Made by a program: the position numbers and the translations under genes. From an uncultured Algibacter sp. (GTDB lineage: Bacteria > Bacteroidota > Bacteroidia > Flavobacteriales > Flavobacteriaceae), in assembly GCA_937958265.1 (NCBI GenBank), contig CALGNX010000014.1:62001-126000 (forward strand): a stretch of 64,000 nt of DNA, read 5' to 3'. The notes under the pieces are model-generated. The model did not search any database. It was not told the origin of the DNA and saw only the letters and a list, made by a program, of their open reading frames with translations. Positions 34,481 through 43,769 of this stretch are shown in pieces (position 1 is the first letter of the stretch; each line of letters opens with the position of its first letter).

Positions 34481-35980
34481 ATGAAAAAAAAATCAAGTAT
34501 TTATACTACAGTTCTTGCAGCTACCGCCTTATTTATGGTATCTTGTAATGATGATGTTTCTGTGACAAATACAAATGAGCTTTCTCAACAAAGTTTTTTT
34601 GAGTCCTTATCACAGATTGAAGCTTCTGCAAATGCTGCGTATACACAATTGCAAAACTCTGGTTTATACCAACGTTTCGGCTATATTTTACCCGATACAT
34701 TCTCAGATGAGTCTGAGTCTGGTGGTGACCCTAATTTTGTAACATCCTTTAATTTTGCATTAACACCTTCTTTAGAGCAAACAACGCGTTACTGGAATAA
34801 TTGCTATAACGGTATTGGCGCCTGTAATTTTATATTGGAAGGCGAAGAAACTATGCGAGCAAGATTAGCAACTTCTAATTTTACAGAGGCAGATATAGAA
34901 GATGCCTTAGGTCAAGCTCACTTTCTTAGAGGTTTGTATTATTTCTTCTTGGTAAAACGTTACGCTGGTGTACCTATACTATTGAAGTCTGAAGATGTTA
35001 TTACGGCAACGCCTCGGGCTACAGAAGAAGATGTCTACGAAGTTATTATTAACGATTTTAAAAAGGCAGCAGGTTTACTTTATCCAAAAGGCGCTACCGA
35101 AAACGGAAGAGCTACAGTTGGTGCAGCACAGGGTATGTTAGGTAAGGTTTATTTGCATAGAGAGATGTATCCTGAGGCTAAGGATGTGTTTTCCAAAATT
35201 ACAAATTACTCGCTATTGCCTTTAGAAGACTATGCAGATAACTTTAATGATTCTGGAGAGTTTAATGATGAGTCTATGTTTGAGGTGTCATTTAACGGAG
35301 AAGCTACTGAACAAGATTTGTGGAGTGGAACAGGTATTGGTGTTTCAGAAGTTACCTTTCATGCACAAGAATATACTGGTTGGGGTAATTTAAACCCTTC
35401 TAATAAAATGGTTGCTGAATTTGAGGAAGACGATCCTCGTTTAAATTTAGCAATCCTTCAGGACGGTGTGCCTTATGGCCCAGGAAATGAATTAATTTGG
35501 AATGCAGGTAATGTAAGATGGTTTAAGTTTTCACAACTTTATGATAATGCCGAAATAATACAAAATGGAGCTACTAATGCAAGAATTTTACGTTATGCAG
35601 ATGTTGTATTAATGCAGGCAGAAGTAGAGCATAAGTTAAGTAATGATGCAGGTGCTATCGAATTTTTAAATGAAATTCGCAAGCGGGCTGAAATGCCACT
35701 TTACGGTACACCTGAAATGGATGCAGCAGGGTATCCTGTTGGAACACCATCGGAAGTTTTTGATGCGATCGTTCACGAAAGAATGATTGAATTATGTGGT
35801 GAGCAAGTGAGGTTCGACGATCTTGTAAGATGGAATTTAGATGCGCAAGAAATAACAACCAATAATGCTGGACAGAGTAGAGGGTATAACCCGAATGTGC
35901 ATCGTTTAATGCCAATTCCTCAAGTAGAAATTGATACAAACGAAGGTATAACGCCAGCAGATCAAAATCCAGGTTACTAG
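34481..35980 (+). CDS. SusD-type surface glycan-binding lipoprotein (PUL 1)
   Basis: A 499-residue SusD/RagB lipoprotein (MVSC, Cys22; the following NDD is a surface-export-like signal). The N-terminal SusD-like and C-terminal RagB domains are both recognisable, with QAHFLRGLYYFFLVKRYAGVP and TPRATEEDVYEVI, MLGKVYLHREMYPEAKDVF, NEIRKRAEMPLY, VHERMIELCGEQVRFDDLVRW and RLMPIPQVEIDTN (each quoted in part). It caps the SusC barrel and binds the glycan. A strong hairpin terminator follows before the next gene. Confidence 0.95.
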   Translation: MKKKSSIYTTVLAATALFMVSCNDDVSVTNTNELSQQSFFESLSQIEASANAAYTQLQNSGLYQRFGYILPDTFSDESESGGDPNFVTSFNFALTPSLEQTTRYWNNCYNGIGACNFILEGEETMRARLATSNFTEADIEDALGQAHFLRGLYYFFLVKRYAGVPILLKSEDVITATPRATEEDVYEVIINDFKKAAGLLYPKGATENGRATVGAAQGMLGKVYLHREMYPEAKDVFSKITNYSLLPLEDYADNFNDSGEFNDESMFEVSFNGEATEQDLWSGTGIGVSEVTFHAQEYTGWGNLNPSNKMVAEFEEDDPRLNLAILQDGVPYGPGNELIWNAGNVRWFKFSQLYDNAEIIQNGATNARILRYADVVLMQAEVEHKLSNDAGAIEFLNEIRKRAEMPLYGTPEMDAAGYPVGTPSEVFDAIVHERMIELCGEQVRFDDLVRWNLDAQEITTNNAGQSRGYNPNVHRLMPIPQVEIDTNEGITPADQNPGY

Positions 35981-36035
35981 TTAAATGTAATAAAGCTAAG
36001 TAAAGTGAAATTATATTTTTTATAAGGACAGAATA

Positions 36036-36070
36036 GGGAGTAAGGTTTATGCTTTACTCTCTTTTTCTTT
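36036..36070 (+). terminator. Intra-operon terminator or attenuator after susD
   Basis: GGGAGTAAGG and CTTTACTCTC form a ten-base stem (two G-U) around TTTATG, followed directly by TTTTTCTTT. It lies 56 bases after the susD stop and ends about ten bases before the ATG of the next gene. It probably limits read-through into the downstream PUL genes. Confidence 0.75.
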
Positions 36071-36079
36071 ATATTATTA

Positions 36080-39000
36080 ATGGATAAAAGAAATTTATTT
36101 TTTAAAATGAAAAACATACTATTTATTGCTACGTTAACAATGGTTTCCGTCCTTATACAAGGTTGTAAAAAGGATGTTGTTATTAGTAATGAATTTAATA
36201 AACCTTTAGATCCTATTTTTAATAGACTTCAAAATGATTCTATTGGTATTAATTTTTCTAACATTCTAAAAGAAAGCGATACACTAAATTATTTTACTTA
36301 CCCTTATTTATACATGGGAGGTGGTTTAGCTACTGGCGATATAAATAACGACGGTCTTGTCGATTTGTTTTTTACCGGGAATATGGTGGATAATAAAATA
36401 TATTTAAATTTAGGAAATCTTAAGTTTAAAGATATCACAGAAACAGCAGGCCTTAAAGGTGATAAGCGCTGGTATACTGGAACAACAATGGCCGATGTTA
36501 ATAATGATGGATTTTTAGATATTTATTGTCTTGTGGGCGGACAGTCTTTACCTAAAGAGAATCAATTGTTTATTAATAATGGAGATAATACGTTTACAGA
36601 AAAAGCCGAGGCATATGGTCTTGCTGATATAGGAAACAGTGTAGATGCTTCGTTTTTTGATTATGATAACGATGGCGATCTTGATGTTTTTGTTGCTAAT
36701 TACCCAATTACACCGTTTAATTATAATAGCTATAATTATAAAATGCGAATGGATAGGGTTACCGATGATGAAACAGATAACATGTACCGCAACGACGGAG
36801 ATACATTTACAAAAGTAACACAGGAAGCTAATGTAAAACTTTACAGCCTATCTTTAAGTGTTACTATTTCAGATTTAAACAACGACGGCTTTAAAGATAT
36901 GTATGTTTCTAACGATTTTGGTACTCCCGATTGTATGTACATCAATAACCAAGACGGCACGTTTACAGATAAAATAAAAGAAACAACAAACCACACCTCA
37001 TTTTACGGTATGGGTGTTGATATTGCCGATTATAATAATGATGGTATTTTAGATATTTTACAAATGGATATGAATGCTGAATCTAACAGACGTTCTAAGG
37101 CTAATATGGCCAGTATGAATCCTTTAATGTTTAAAAATATTGAGGCTATTGGTTTTCAATACCAATTTATGCAAAATACGTTACAAATGGGTGTAGGGAC
37201 TCCAAATGGTACTACCCCTAAATTTAGCGATGTATCACGTTTAGCTGGGTTATCTTCTACAGATTGGAGTTGGGCACCGTTATTTGCCGATCTAGATAAC
37301 GATGGTTGGAAGGATGTTTTTATTTCAAACGGTACACGCCGAGAGATCAACAATAAAGATTATTTTGGAAAGCTAAAGGGGCAAAAGAAGCATAAAGATA
37401 GCTTACTATCTAAAAGTTTAAAAATCCCTTCTGAAAAAATTGATAATTATGTTTTTAAAAATAGTAAAGACCTCACATTCCAAAAGGCCAATAAAAATTG
37501 GGGTATTGAATATGAAGGGTTTTCAAATGGCGCTGTTTATGCCGATTTAGATAATGACGGTGATTTGGAAATCATCATAAATAATATAGACGATTATGCC
37601 ACAGTTTTTGAGAATAAAAGCTCTGATATTAATAATTATATTGTTTTTAATTTTTTAGGAAGTAGTAAAAATCTATTTGGCTTAGGTTGTCGGGTAGATT
37701 TAGATTTAGGCACATATAAACAAACCCAAGAACTTACATTAAGTAGAGGTTTTCAATCTTCGGTGTCACCTAATTTGCATTTTGGTTTAGGCGATTTAAA
37801 AAATGTAAAAGAAGCTAAAATAACCTGGCCAGATGGTAAAGTTCAAATTTTAAGAGATTTAGAAGCCAATAAATTTGTTACAGTGCAGTATAAAGATGCT
37901 CGTATAACGAACAATTTAAAGGCCCCAGAAATACTTACTTTTAATAGTTTTACCGATACTTTGGCTATTTATAAACATAAGGAAAATATTTATGACGATT
38001 TTAAATATGAAATTTTATTACCGCATAAAACATCGCAATTCGGACCTAGCATAGCTGTTGGAGATTTAAACGAAGATGGCCTTGACGATTTTTATGTTGG
38101 AGCTGCAACAAAATATCCTGCTGGTCTTTTCTTTCAAAACTTAGACGGCTCTTTTACGCAACAAAAAACTAAAATACTTATTACAGATAGATTGCATGAA
38201 GATACTGGGGCTTTAATTTTTGATGCTGATGGCGATGGCGATAATGATTTATACATTGTAAGCGGAGGTAATGAGTTTAAGCCAAATTCAAAACTATTTC
38301 AAGATCGTTTATATATAAATACTGGAAAGGGAAATTTTATTAAAAGTAAAAGGGCTTTACCAGAAATACCTATTAGTGGAAGTAGAGTAACAGCTGTAGA
38401 TTTTGATAAGGATGGCGATTTAGATCTGTTTGTAGCAGGTAGATTGCTCCCTGCCAATTATCCATACCCTGTAAATAGCTACTTATTGGAAAACGTTAGT
38501 AAAACGGGCAGGCCACAGTTTAGAGTACAGGAGCAAAGTGCAAAGCTTTTTACAAAGTTAGGTCTAGTTACCACATCCTTATGGGTAGATTATAATAATG
38601 ATGGTTGGGAAGATTTATTTGTCTCGGGAGAGTGGATGCCTCTAACTGTTTTCAAAAATGAAAAAGGTCGTTTTAAAAATGTTACAAACGATTTGGGATT
38701 AAGCGATACCGTAGGGTGGTGGTTTAGTCTGTCTTCTGGTGATTTTGATAAAGATGGCGATCTAGATATTATTTGCGGTAACCTTGGATTAAATTATAAA
38801 TACAAGGCCAATAAAGAAGAAACTTTCGATATATATTTAAACGATTTTGATGGCAACAATATTAACGATATTGTACTAAGCTATTACAATGGTGGTAAAA
38901 AGTACCCAGTAAGAGGCCGGCAATGTTCAGCGCAGCAAATGCCTAATATTAAAAAGAAATACGAAACCTATAATGAGTTTTCTACAGCCACTTTAACAGA

Positions 39001-39418
39001 TGTCTATGATGAAGGCAAGCTAGAAAGTGCAGTACACTACCAAGTAAAATCTTTTGCTAGCATTTACCTTGAGAATTTAGGTGATAATTTTAAACAACAT
39101 ATATTACCTAACCAGGTACAATTAAGCCCGCTTAATCAAATTTTAGTAAACGATTTTGATAGCGATGGTAATTTAGATGCAGTAGTTGCTGGTAATTTAT
39201 TTGCATCGGAGGTTGAAACCCCTAGGGCAGACGCAGGATATGGTATGTTTTTAAAGGGCGACGGTAAAGGTAATTTAAAACCTATAGAATCTAGAGAGAG
39301 TGGTCTTTTTACAAATGGAGATGTAAAAGATTTGGCTCAAATAAAAGTGAAAAATATGAATTATATTATCTCCGTTAAAAACAGTGATTTTATTCAATTT
39401 ATTAAAGTCAATAATTAA
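36080..39418 (+). CDS. FG-GAP/VCBS-repeat lipoprotein with ASPIC/UnbV domain
   Basis: A 1112-residue lipoprotein (LIQGC, Cys29 from the first ATG; a second ATG at codon 10 would give a normal signal peptide). It is built from repeated FG-GAP/VCBS motifs such as GDINNDGLVDLFF, ADVNNDGFLDIY, YDNDGDLDVF and DFDKDGDLDL, each a probable calcium-binding loop. They are arranged as two propeller-like halves. Between them, at about 525-600, is an ASPIC/UnbV domain (GLGCRVDLDLG, SRGFQSSVSPNLHFGLG). Such proteins recur next to SusC/D genes in Bacteroidota, but their role is unproven; glycan binding or scaffolding at the cell surface is likely. The next gene starts 22 bases later. Confidence 0.88.
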   Translation: MDKRNLFFKMKNILFIATLTMVSVLIQGCKKDVVISNEFNKPLDPIFNRLQNDSIGINFSNILKESDTLNYFTYPYLYMGGGLATGDINNDGLVDLFFTGNMVDNKIYLNLGNLKFKDITETAGLKGDKRWYTGTTMADVNNDGFLDIYCLVGGQSLPKENQLFINNGDNTFTEKAEAYGLADIGNSVDASFFDYDNDGDLDVFVANYPITPFNYNSYNYKMRMDRVTDDETDNMYRNDGDTFTKVTQEANVKLYSLSLSVTISDLNNDGFKDMYVSNDFGTPDCMYINNQDGTFTDKIKETTNHTSFYGMGVDIADYNNDGILDILQMDMNAESNRRSKANMASMNPLMFKNIEAIGFQYQFMQNTLQMGVGTPNGTTPKFSDVSRLAGLSSTDWSWAPLFADLDNDGWKDVFISNGTRREINNKDYFGKLKGQKKHKDSLLSKSLKIPSEKIDNYVFKNSKDLTFQKANKNWGIEYEGFSNGAVYADLDNDGDLEIIINNIDDYATVFENKSSDINNYIVFNFLGSSKNLFGLGCRVDLDLGTYKQTQELTLSRGFQSSVSPNLHFGLGDLKNVKEAKITWPDGKVQILRDLEANKFVTVQYKDARITNNLKAPEILTFNSFTDTLAIYKHKENIYDDFKYEILLPHKTSQFGPSIAVGDLNEDGLDDFYVGAATKYPAGLFFQNLDGSFTQQKTKILITDRLHEDTGALIFDADGDGDNDLYIVSGGNEFKPNSKLFQDRLYINTGKGNFIKSKRALPEIPISGSRVTAVDFDKDGDLDLFVAGRLLPANYPYPVNSYLLENVSKTGRPQFRVQEQSAKLFTKLGLVTTSLWVDYNNDGWEDLFVSGEWMPLTVFKNEKGRFKNVTNDLGLSDTVGWWFSLSSGDFDKDGDLDIICGNLGLNYKYKANKEETFDIYLNDFDGNNINDIVLSYYNGGKKYPVRGRQCSAQQMPNIKKKYETYNEFSTATLTDVYDEGKLESAVHYQVKSFASIYLENLGDNFKQHILPNQVQLSPLNQILVNDFDSDGNLDAVVAGNLFASEVETPRADAGYGMFLKGDGKGNLKPIESRESGLFTNGDVKDLAQIKVKNMNYIISVKNSDFIQFIKVNN

Positions 39419-39440
39419 AATAAACTTAAACTATACACTA

Positions 39441-41090
39441 ATGAAAAAATTATTTAAAATTTTAACAATTTTCGTGATTATTCTGGGCTTTACGTCATGT
39501 GAGAAAGAAAACGATTTTAACTATGTATTATCTCCAGCAGATGCACCGAGTGATGTTGAAGCTACTGTAATGGTAGCAACCGATAATTCTGGGTTAGTAA
39601 CAGTTACTCCTGTGGGTTCTGGGGCTTCGTCTTTTAGAATCTTTTTTGGTGACCCAGATGATACAGAAGTTGTTATAGGTCGAAATTTAGAAGCAACTAA
39701 CGTTTATCCGGAAGGTGATTATACTATTAGGATTTTAGGCGTTTCAACCAATGGTAAAATTACAGAAGTAACAAAAAATATTTCTGTAGAAACAACAGCC
39801 ATTTTAAATGCCGAAAATAACATTGTGGTTTCTGAAACGGCTAGAGAAATTAGCATTAGTCCTTCTGCAGATAATGCAGATACATTTAGTGTAGATTTTG
39901 GAGATGGTACAACACAAACTTTAGCTACAGCAGAAACCGTTAGGCACACGTATTTAACCGGTGGCGATTTCGATGTAACAGTTACCGCTAGTAATTCTGA
40001 AAATGGTAAAATGTTTCAGTCTGTTGAAAATGTAACTTTTAATCAAGGACCTCTTAATTTGTTATTAACTTTTGATGACCCGTTAACAGATTATACTTTT
40101 AATGCTTTCGGTGGTGTATCATCAGAAGTTGTAGTAAATCCCGATATTTCAGGATCGAATAATATTGAAAGTAATGTAGCGGCTGTAACAAACTCAGGAA
40201 ATGCTTTTGAAGGTTTCACTTATGATTTGCCTTCTGCAATCGATTTTAGTGGATCTACCAAGTTAATAGCTGTTAACGTTTATAATAATACAGGAAATGC
40301 GTTACCAATTACATTGCAGTTTGTTAATGGAGTAAACGGAGAACGAGGTGTAGAGGTTGTAACTATGCACACAGGTTCTGGATGGGAAACTTTAGAATTT
40401 AATTTTTTCGACGCTGTAAATGTTTTTTTACCTAACGATCCAGATAATGGCCAAGCGGTAACAGCAATTGGGCAATATGGACAAATAGCCATGTTCGTTG
40501 ATGGACCAGGGAGTACACAAGGTACTTTCTTTTTAGATGATTTTAAGCAACTAGAAGGCGATGGTACGGTAATTATTGTTGAAGAGCCAGAATACGTGTT
40601 TGATTTTGAAACTGAGCCATTAAACGGTTTCTTTGATTTTGGAGCACCAATTCAAATAATAGATAATCCTTTTGCTATGGGTATTAATACATCTGCTAAG
40701 GTTTTAGAGGTGCAACGCGGTGCAGGAACATTTCAAGGTGCAGGTTTTAGTATTCCATTGTTAGATTTAACGACAGCGGATAAAGTAGTTAAAATAAAGT
40801 TTTATTCTACAATCGCGGTGCCAATATCTGTAGATTTAAAGGAGTCACCTGAAGGAGCAAGGTCTGCGGCAGCTTCAGCTAACCATACAGGAAGTGGATG
40901 GGAAGAGCTTAGTTTCGATTATTCTAACGCAACAAAAGCTTTTGAGGAAGTTAATGGTGTAGAGGATCCAACAAACTTTGATCCTTTACCAGCGGATGAA
41001 GTTGGAACGTACAGACAGGTAGTATTTATTGTGAATGGGCCTGGTACTAGTGCCGGTACTTTTTATATGGACGATATTATCAAAGAATAA
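39441..41090 (+). CDS. PKD-domain surface glycan-binding-type lipoprotein (SusE-like position)
   Basis: A 549-residue lipoprotein (GFTSC, Cys20). A PKD-like domain (about 25-115) is followed by a clear PKD domain (about 125-190, VDFGDGT and HTYLTGGDFDVTV). Two homologous ~170-residue beta-rich modules follow, one beginning LLTFDDPLTDY and ending GTFFLDDF, the other beginning VFDFETEPLNG and ending GTFYMDDI. Both carry a TGSGWE motif. The layout matches surface glycan-binding proteins in marine laminarin-type PULs, with C-terminal modules as the likely carbohydrate-binding part. The ATG at 39441 is used because the longer in-frame start lies inside the upstream gene and would bury the signal peptide. 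Confidence 0.85.
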   Translation: MKKLFKILTIFVIILGFTSCEKENDFNYVLSPADAPSDVEATVMVATDNSGLVTVTPVGSGASSFRIFFGDPDDTEVVIGRNLEATNVYPEGDYTIRILGVSTNGKITEVTKNISVETTAILNAENNIVVSETAREISISPSADNADTFSVDFGDGTTQTLATAETVRHTYLTGGDFDVTVTASNSENGKMFQSVENVTFNQGPLNLLLTFDDPLTDYTFNAFGGVSSEVVVNPDISGSNNIESNVAAVTNSGNAFEGFTYDLPSAIDFSGSTKLIAVNVYNNTGNALPITLQFVNGVNGERGVEVVTMHTGSGWETLEFNFFDAVNVFLPNDPDNGQAVTAIGQYGQIAMFVDGPGSTQGTFFLDDFKQLEGDGTVIIVEEPEYVFDFETEPLNGFFDFGAPIQIIDNPFAMGINTSAKVLEVQRGAGTFQGAGFSIPLLDLTTADKVVKIKFYSTIAVPISVDLKESPEGARSAAASANHTGSGWEELSFDYSNATKAFEEVNGVEDPTNFDPLPADEVGTYRQVVFIVNGPGTSAGTFYMDDIIKE

Positions 41091-41151
41091 ATAATCGACT
41101 AATTAATATTAAAATATATAATCATAAATTAAAGTAACTATAATTGTAGGA

Positions 41152-43455
41152 ATGAAGATGATAAATAAATTGTTTTTTCTAGTAGCTTTACTAGCGTTAG
41201 CCCCAAACATTACTAAGGGACAAACCAATGCATATTCTAAAGATGCTGAAATCAATACTAAGGTTGAAGCCTTATTACAGAAAATGACTTTAGAAGAAAA
41301 AGTAGGACAAATGAATCAGTATAACGGCTTTTGGGACGTTACTGGTCCCGGTCCAACAGATGGTAATGCCAAATTAAAATATGAGCATTTAAAAAGTGGT
41401 TTAGTAGGATCAATGTTAAATGTAAGAGGCACTAAAGATGTTCGAGCTGTACAAAAAATTGCGGTTGAAGAAACACGGTTAGGTATACCTTTAATTATTG
41501 GTTTTGATGTTATACACGGGTATAAAACATTAAGTCCTATACCTTTGGCAGAAGCCGCCAGTTGGGATTTAGAAGCTATTAAAAGTTCAGCAGCTGTTGC
41601 GGCCTCAGAAGCATCTGCATCTGGTATTAATTGGACTTTTGGTCCTATGGTTGATATCTCTAGAGACCCAAGATGGGGTCGTGTTATGGAAGGTGGCGGA
41701 GAAGACCCGTTTTTAGGTAGTGAAATAGCACGAGCTAGAGTTACAGGTTTTCAAGGTACCGATCTGTCTAGCCCAAGTACTATTGCAGCATGTGCTAAGC
41801 ACTTTGCAGCCTATGGCTTTTCTCAATCAGGAAAAGAATACAACACTGTAGATATAGGTCTTTCTACGTTATACAATGTTGTTTTACCACCTTTTAAAGC
41901 AGCTTCTGATATTGGAGTAAAAACCATGATGAATGGCTTTAACGATCTTAATGGTGTACCTGCAACGGGTAACGAATTTCTTTTAAGAGACTTGCTTAAA
42001 GGAAAATGGAACTTTAAAGGTTTTGTCGTATCCGATTGGGCTTCAATTAAAGAAATGGAAACATGGGGGTATGCTAAAAATAGAAAGCATGCCGCAAAAC
42101 TTGCCGCTAATGCAGGCTCAGATTTAGATATGGAATCGCACGCTTATATTAATGAGCTAAAAACTTTGGTAGCTGAAGGTGCCGTTAAGGAAAGTTTAAT
42201 TAACGATGCTGTAAGACGAATTCTTACGGTTAAGTATGAATTAGGCCTTTTTGATGATCCTTATAAATACTGTGATGAAACAAGAGAAAAGGAAGTTGTA
42301 AACAGCAAAGCTAATCACGATGCCGTTTTGGATATGGCTAAAAAATCTATTGTACTTCTAAAAAACGAAAACCAGTTATTACCGCTTAAAAAGCAAGGAC
42401 AAAAAATAGCGCTTATTGGCGGTTTAGCATCAGATAAAAATAGCCCACTAGGTAGTTGGAGAATTGCCTCTGATGATAATACAGCAGTTTCTGTATTAGA
42501 GGGTATGCAAAAATACAAAGGCAATACTTTGGTGTTTGAAAAGGGCGCTGATGTGTCTGTAGGTAAAACATCGTTTACAGAAGAAGTTAAAGTAAACATG
42601 ACCGATAAAAGCGGGTTTAAAGCAGCCATAAAAGTAGCTAAAAAATCCGATGTTGTGGTTATGGTTCTTGGTGAGCATGGTTTCCAAAGTGGAGAAGGTA
42701 GAAGTAGAACATCTATAGGTTTGCCAGGTGTGCAACAAGAACTTTTAGAAGCTGTATACGCAGTTAATAAAAACATTGTTTTAGTACTTAATAACGGAAG
42801 GCCGCTTACAATTAATTGGGCATCTAAGCATATTCCTGCTATTGTAGAGGCTTGGCAGTTGGGGTCGCAAACAGGTAATGCTGTTGCACAAGTTTTATAT
42901 GGCGATTATAATCCTAGTGGAAAATTACCAATGACGTTTCCTCGTAATGTAGGACAGATCCCAATTTATTATAACCATAAAAATACAGGTAGACCAATTA
43001 ACGAAACACCGGAAAACCCTGATTTTGTATTTTGGTCGCACTACAGCGATGTTGAAAACACACCACTTTACCCTTTTGGTCATGGTTTAAGTTACACAAA
43101 GTTCGAATATAACAACATAAAAGTTTCTAAAGCTACTTTTGGCATGAATGAAAGTGTTGAGGTTTCCTTTGAAATAAAAAATACGGGAGCTCTTAAAGGG
43201 AAGGAAGTGGCGCAACTATATATTAGGGATATACAGGCTAGTGTTACAAGACCAGTAAAAGAACTTAAAGGCTTTAAATTATTAGAATTAAACCCAGGAG
43301 AAAGCAAAACCATAAACTTCGCACTTACAAAAAGCGAATTAGGATTTTATAACAACCAAGGTGAGTTTGTTTTAGAGCCAGGAAATTTTGAGGTTTTTGT
43401 AGGAGGAAGCTCGTATACCACTTTAAAAAGTAAATTCGAATTAGTATCCAAATAA
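41152..43455 (+). CDS. GH3 beta-glucosidase (BglX type)
   Basis: A 767-residue exported GH3 enzyme; the signal peptide ends near NITKGQ and there is no lipobox, so it is periplasmic. Conserved barrel motifs are LGIPLIIGFDVIHGY, WTFGPMVDISRDPRWGR, EGGGEDP and AKHFAAYG, with the nucleophile in FVVSDWAS (Asp295). The alpha/beta sandwich has VLGEHGFQSGEGRSRTSIGLPG (quoted in part), carrying the acid/base region, and a C-terminal fibronectin-III-like domain ends the protein. It probably hydrolyses gluco-oligosaccharides brought in by SusC/D. It is the last gene of PUL 1, followed by a strong terminator. Confidence 0.93.
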   Translation: MKMINKLFFLVALLALAPNITKGQTNAYSKDAEINTKVEALLQKMTLEEKVGQMNQYNGFWDVTGPGPTDGNAKLKYEHLKSGLVGSMLNVRGTKDVRAVQKIAVEETRLGIPLIIGFDVIHGYKTLSPIPLAEAASWDLEAIKSSAAVAASEASASGINWTFGPMVDISRDPRWGRVMEGGGEDPFLGSEIARARVTGFQGTDLSSPSTIAACAKHFAAYGFSQSGKEYNTVDIGLSTLYNVVLPPFKAASDIGVKTMMNGFNDLNGVPATGNEFLLRDLLKGKWNFKGFVVSDWASIKEMETWGYAKNRKHAAKLAANAGSDLDMESHAYINELKTLVAEGAVKESLINDAVRRILTVKYELGLFDDPYKYCDETREKEVVNSKANHDAVLDMAKKSIVLLKNENQLLPLKKQGQKIALIGGLASDKNSPLGSWRIASDDNTAVSVLEGMQKYKGNTLVFEKGADVSVGKTSFTEEVKVNMTDKSGFKAAIKVAKKSDVVVMVLGEHGFQSGEGRSRTSIGLPGVQQELLEAVYAVNKNIVLVLNNGRPLTINWASKHIPAIVEAWQLGSQTGNAVAQVLYGDYNPSGKLPMTFPRNVGQIPIYYNHKNTGRPINETPENPDFVFWSHYSDVENTPLYPFGHGLSYTKFEYNNIKVSKATFGMNESVEVSFEIKNTGALKGKEVAQLYIRDIQASVTRPVKELKGFKLLELNPGESKTINFALTKSELGFYNNQGEFVLEPGNFEVFVGGSSYTTLKSKFELVSK

Positions 43456-43482
43456 AAGTTAAATTAAAATTAGCAAATAACT

Positions 43483-43517
43483 AAAGCTCATTATAAATTT
43501 TATAATGAGCTTTTTTT
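43483..43517 (+). terminator. Terminator of PUL 1
   Basis: AAAGCTCATTATAA and TTATAATGAGCTTT form a perfect 14-base stem with a three-base loop, followed by more T. It closes the GH3-to-BglX transcript. Confidence 0.9.
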
Positions 43518-43734
43518 ATTCACATAATTAATATCCTGTTATTTTATGTTAAATACCTTAAGCATACACACGCAATAGTATGGAGCGTATTTAAATGTGG
43601 AGAAAATAAAAATAATTAAATCTTAATTTTAGCAACAAATACTAGTGTAAGTATACATTAAATTGTTAATAACCTGTTTAATAATCAAGAAGCTATTGTC
43701 TGTTTTAAAAAAATAATAAGAATCAAATTATTAT

Positions 43735-43742
43735 TATATTTG
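43735..43742 (+). promoter_or_regulatory. Candidate -7 element for the pentose regulator operon
   Basis: TATATTTG fits TAnnTTTG and lies 27 bases before the regulator ATG. No -33 TTG is found at normal spacing. A small ACAGA repeat (43748-43762) follows immediately, in the predicted leader. Confidence 0.5.
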
Positions 43743-43769
43743 GCAAACAGAACAGAACAGAACGGATTT

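Noticed and set aside
39384-39440. Longer N-terminus for the PKD lipoprotein gene
   Set aside because: It would begin inside the upstream FG-GAP gene and place 19 residues before a standard lipoprotein signal peptide.
42315-42776. Antisense reading frame of 153 codons inside the BglX-type GH3 gene
   Set aside because: It mirrors the codon pattern of a strongly supported gene on the plus strand and resembles no protein family.
43748-43765. ACAGA triple repeat in the leader of the GntR-type gene
   Set aside because: Only three five-base units, of uncertain meaning; too short to call a regulatory or phase-variable repeat.
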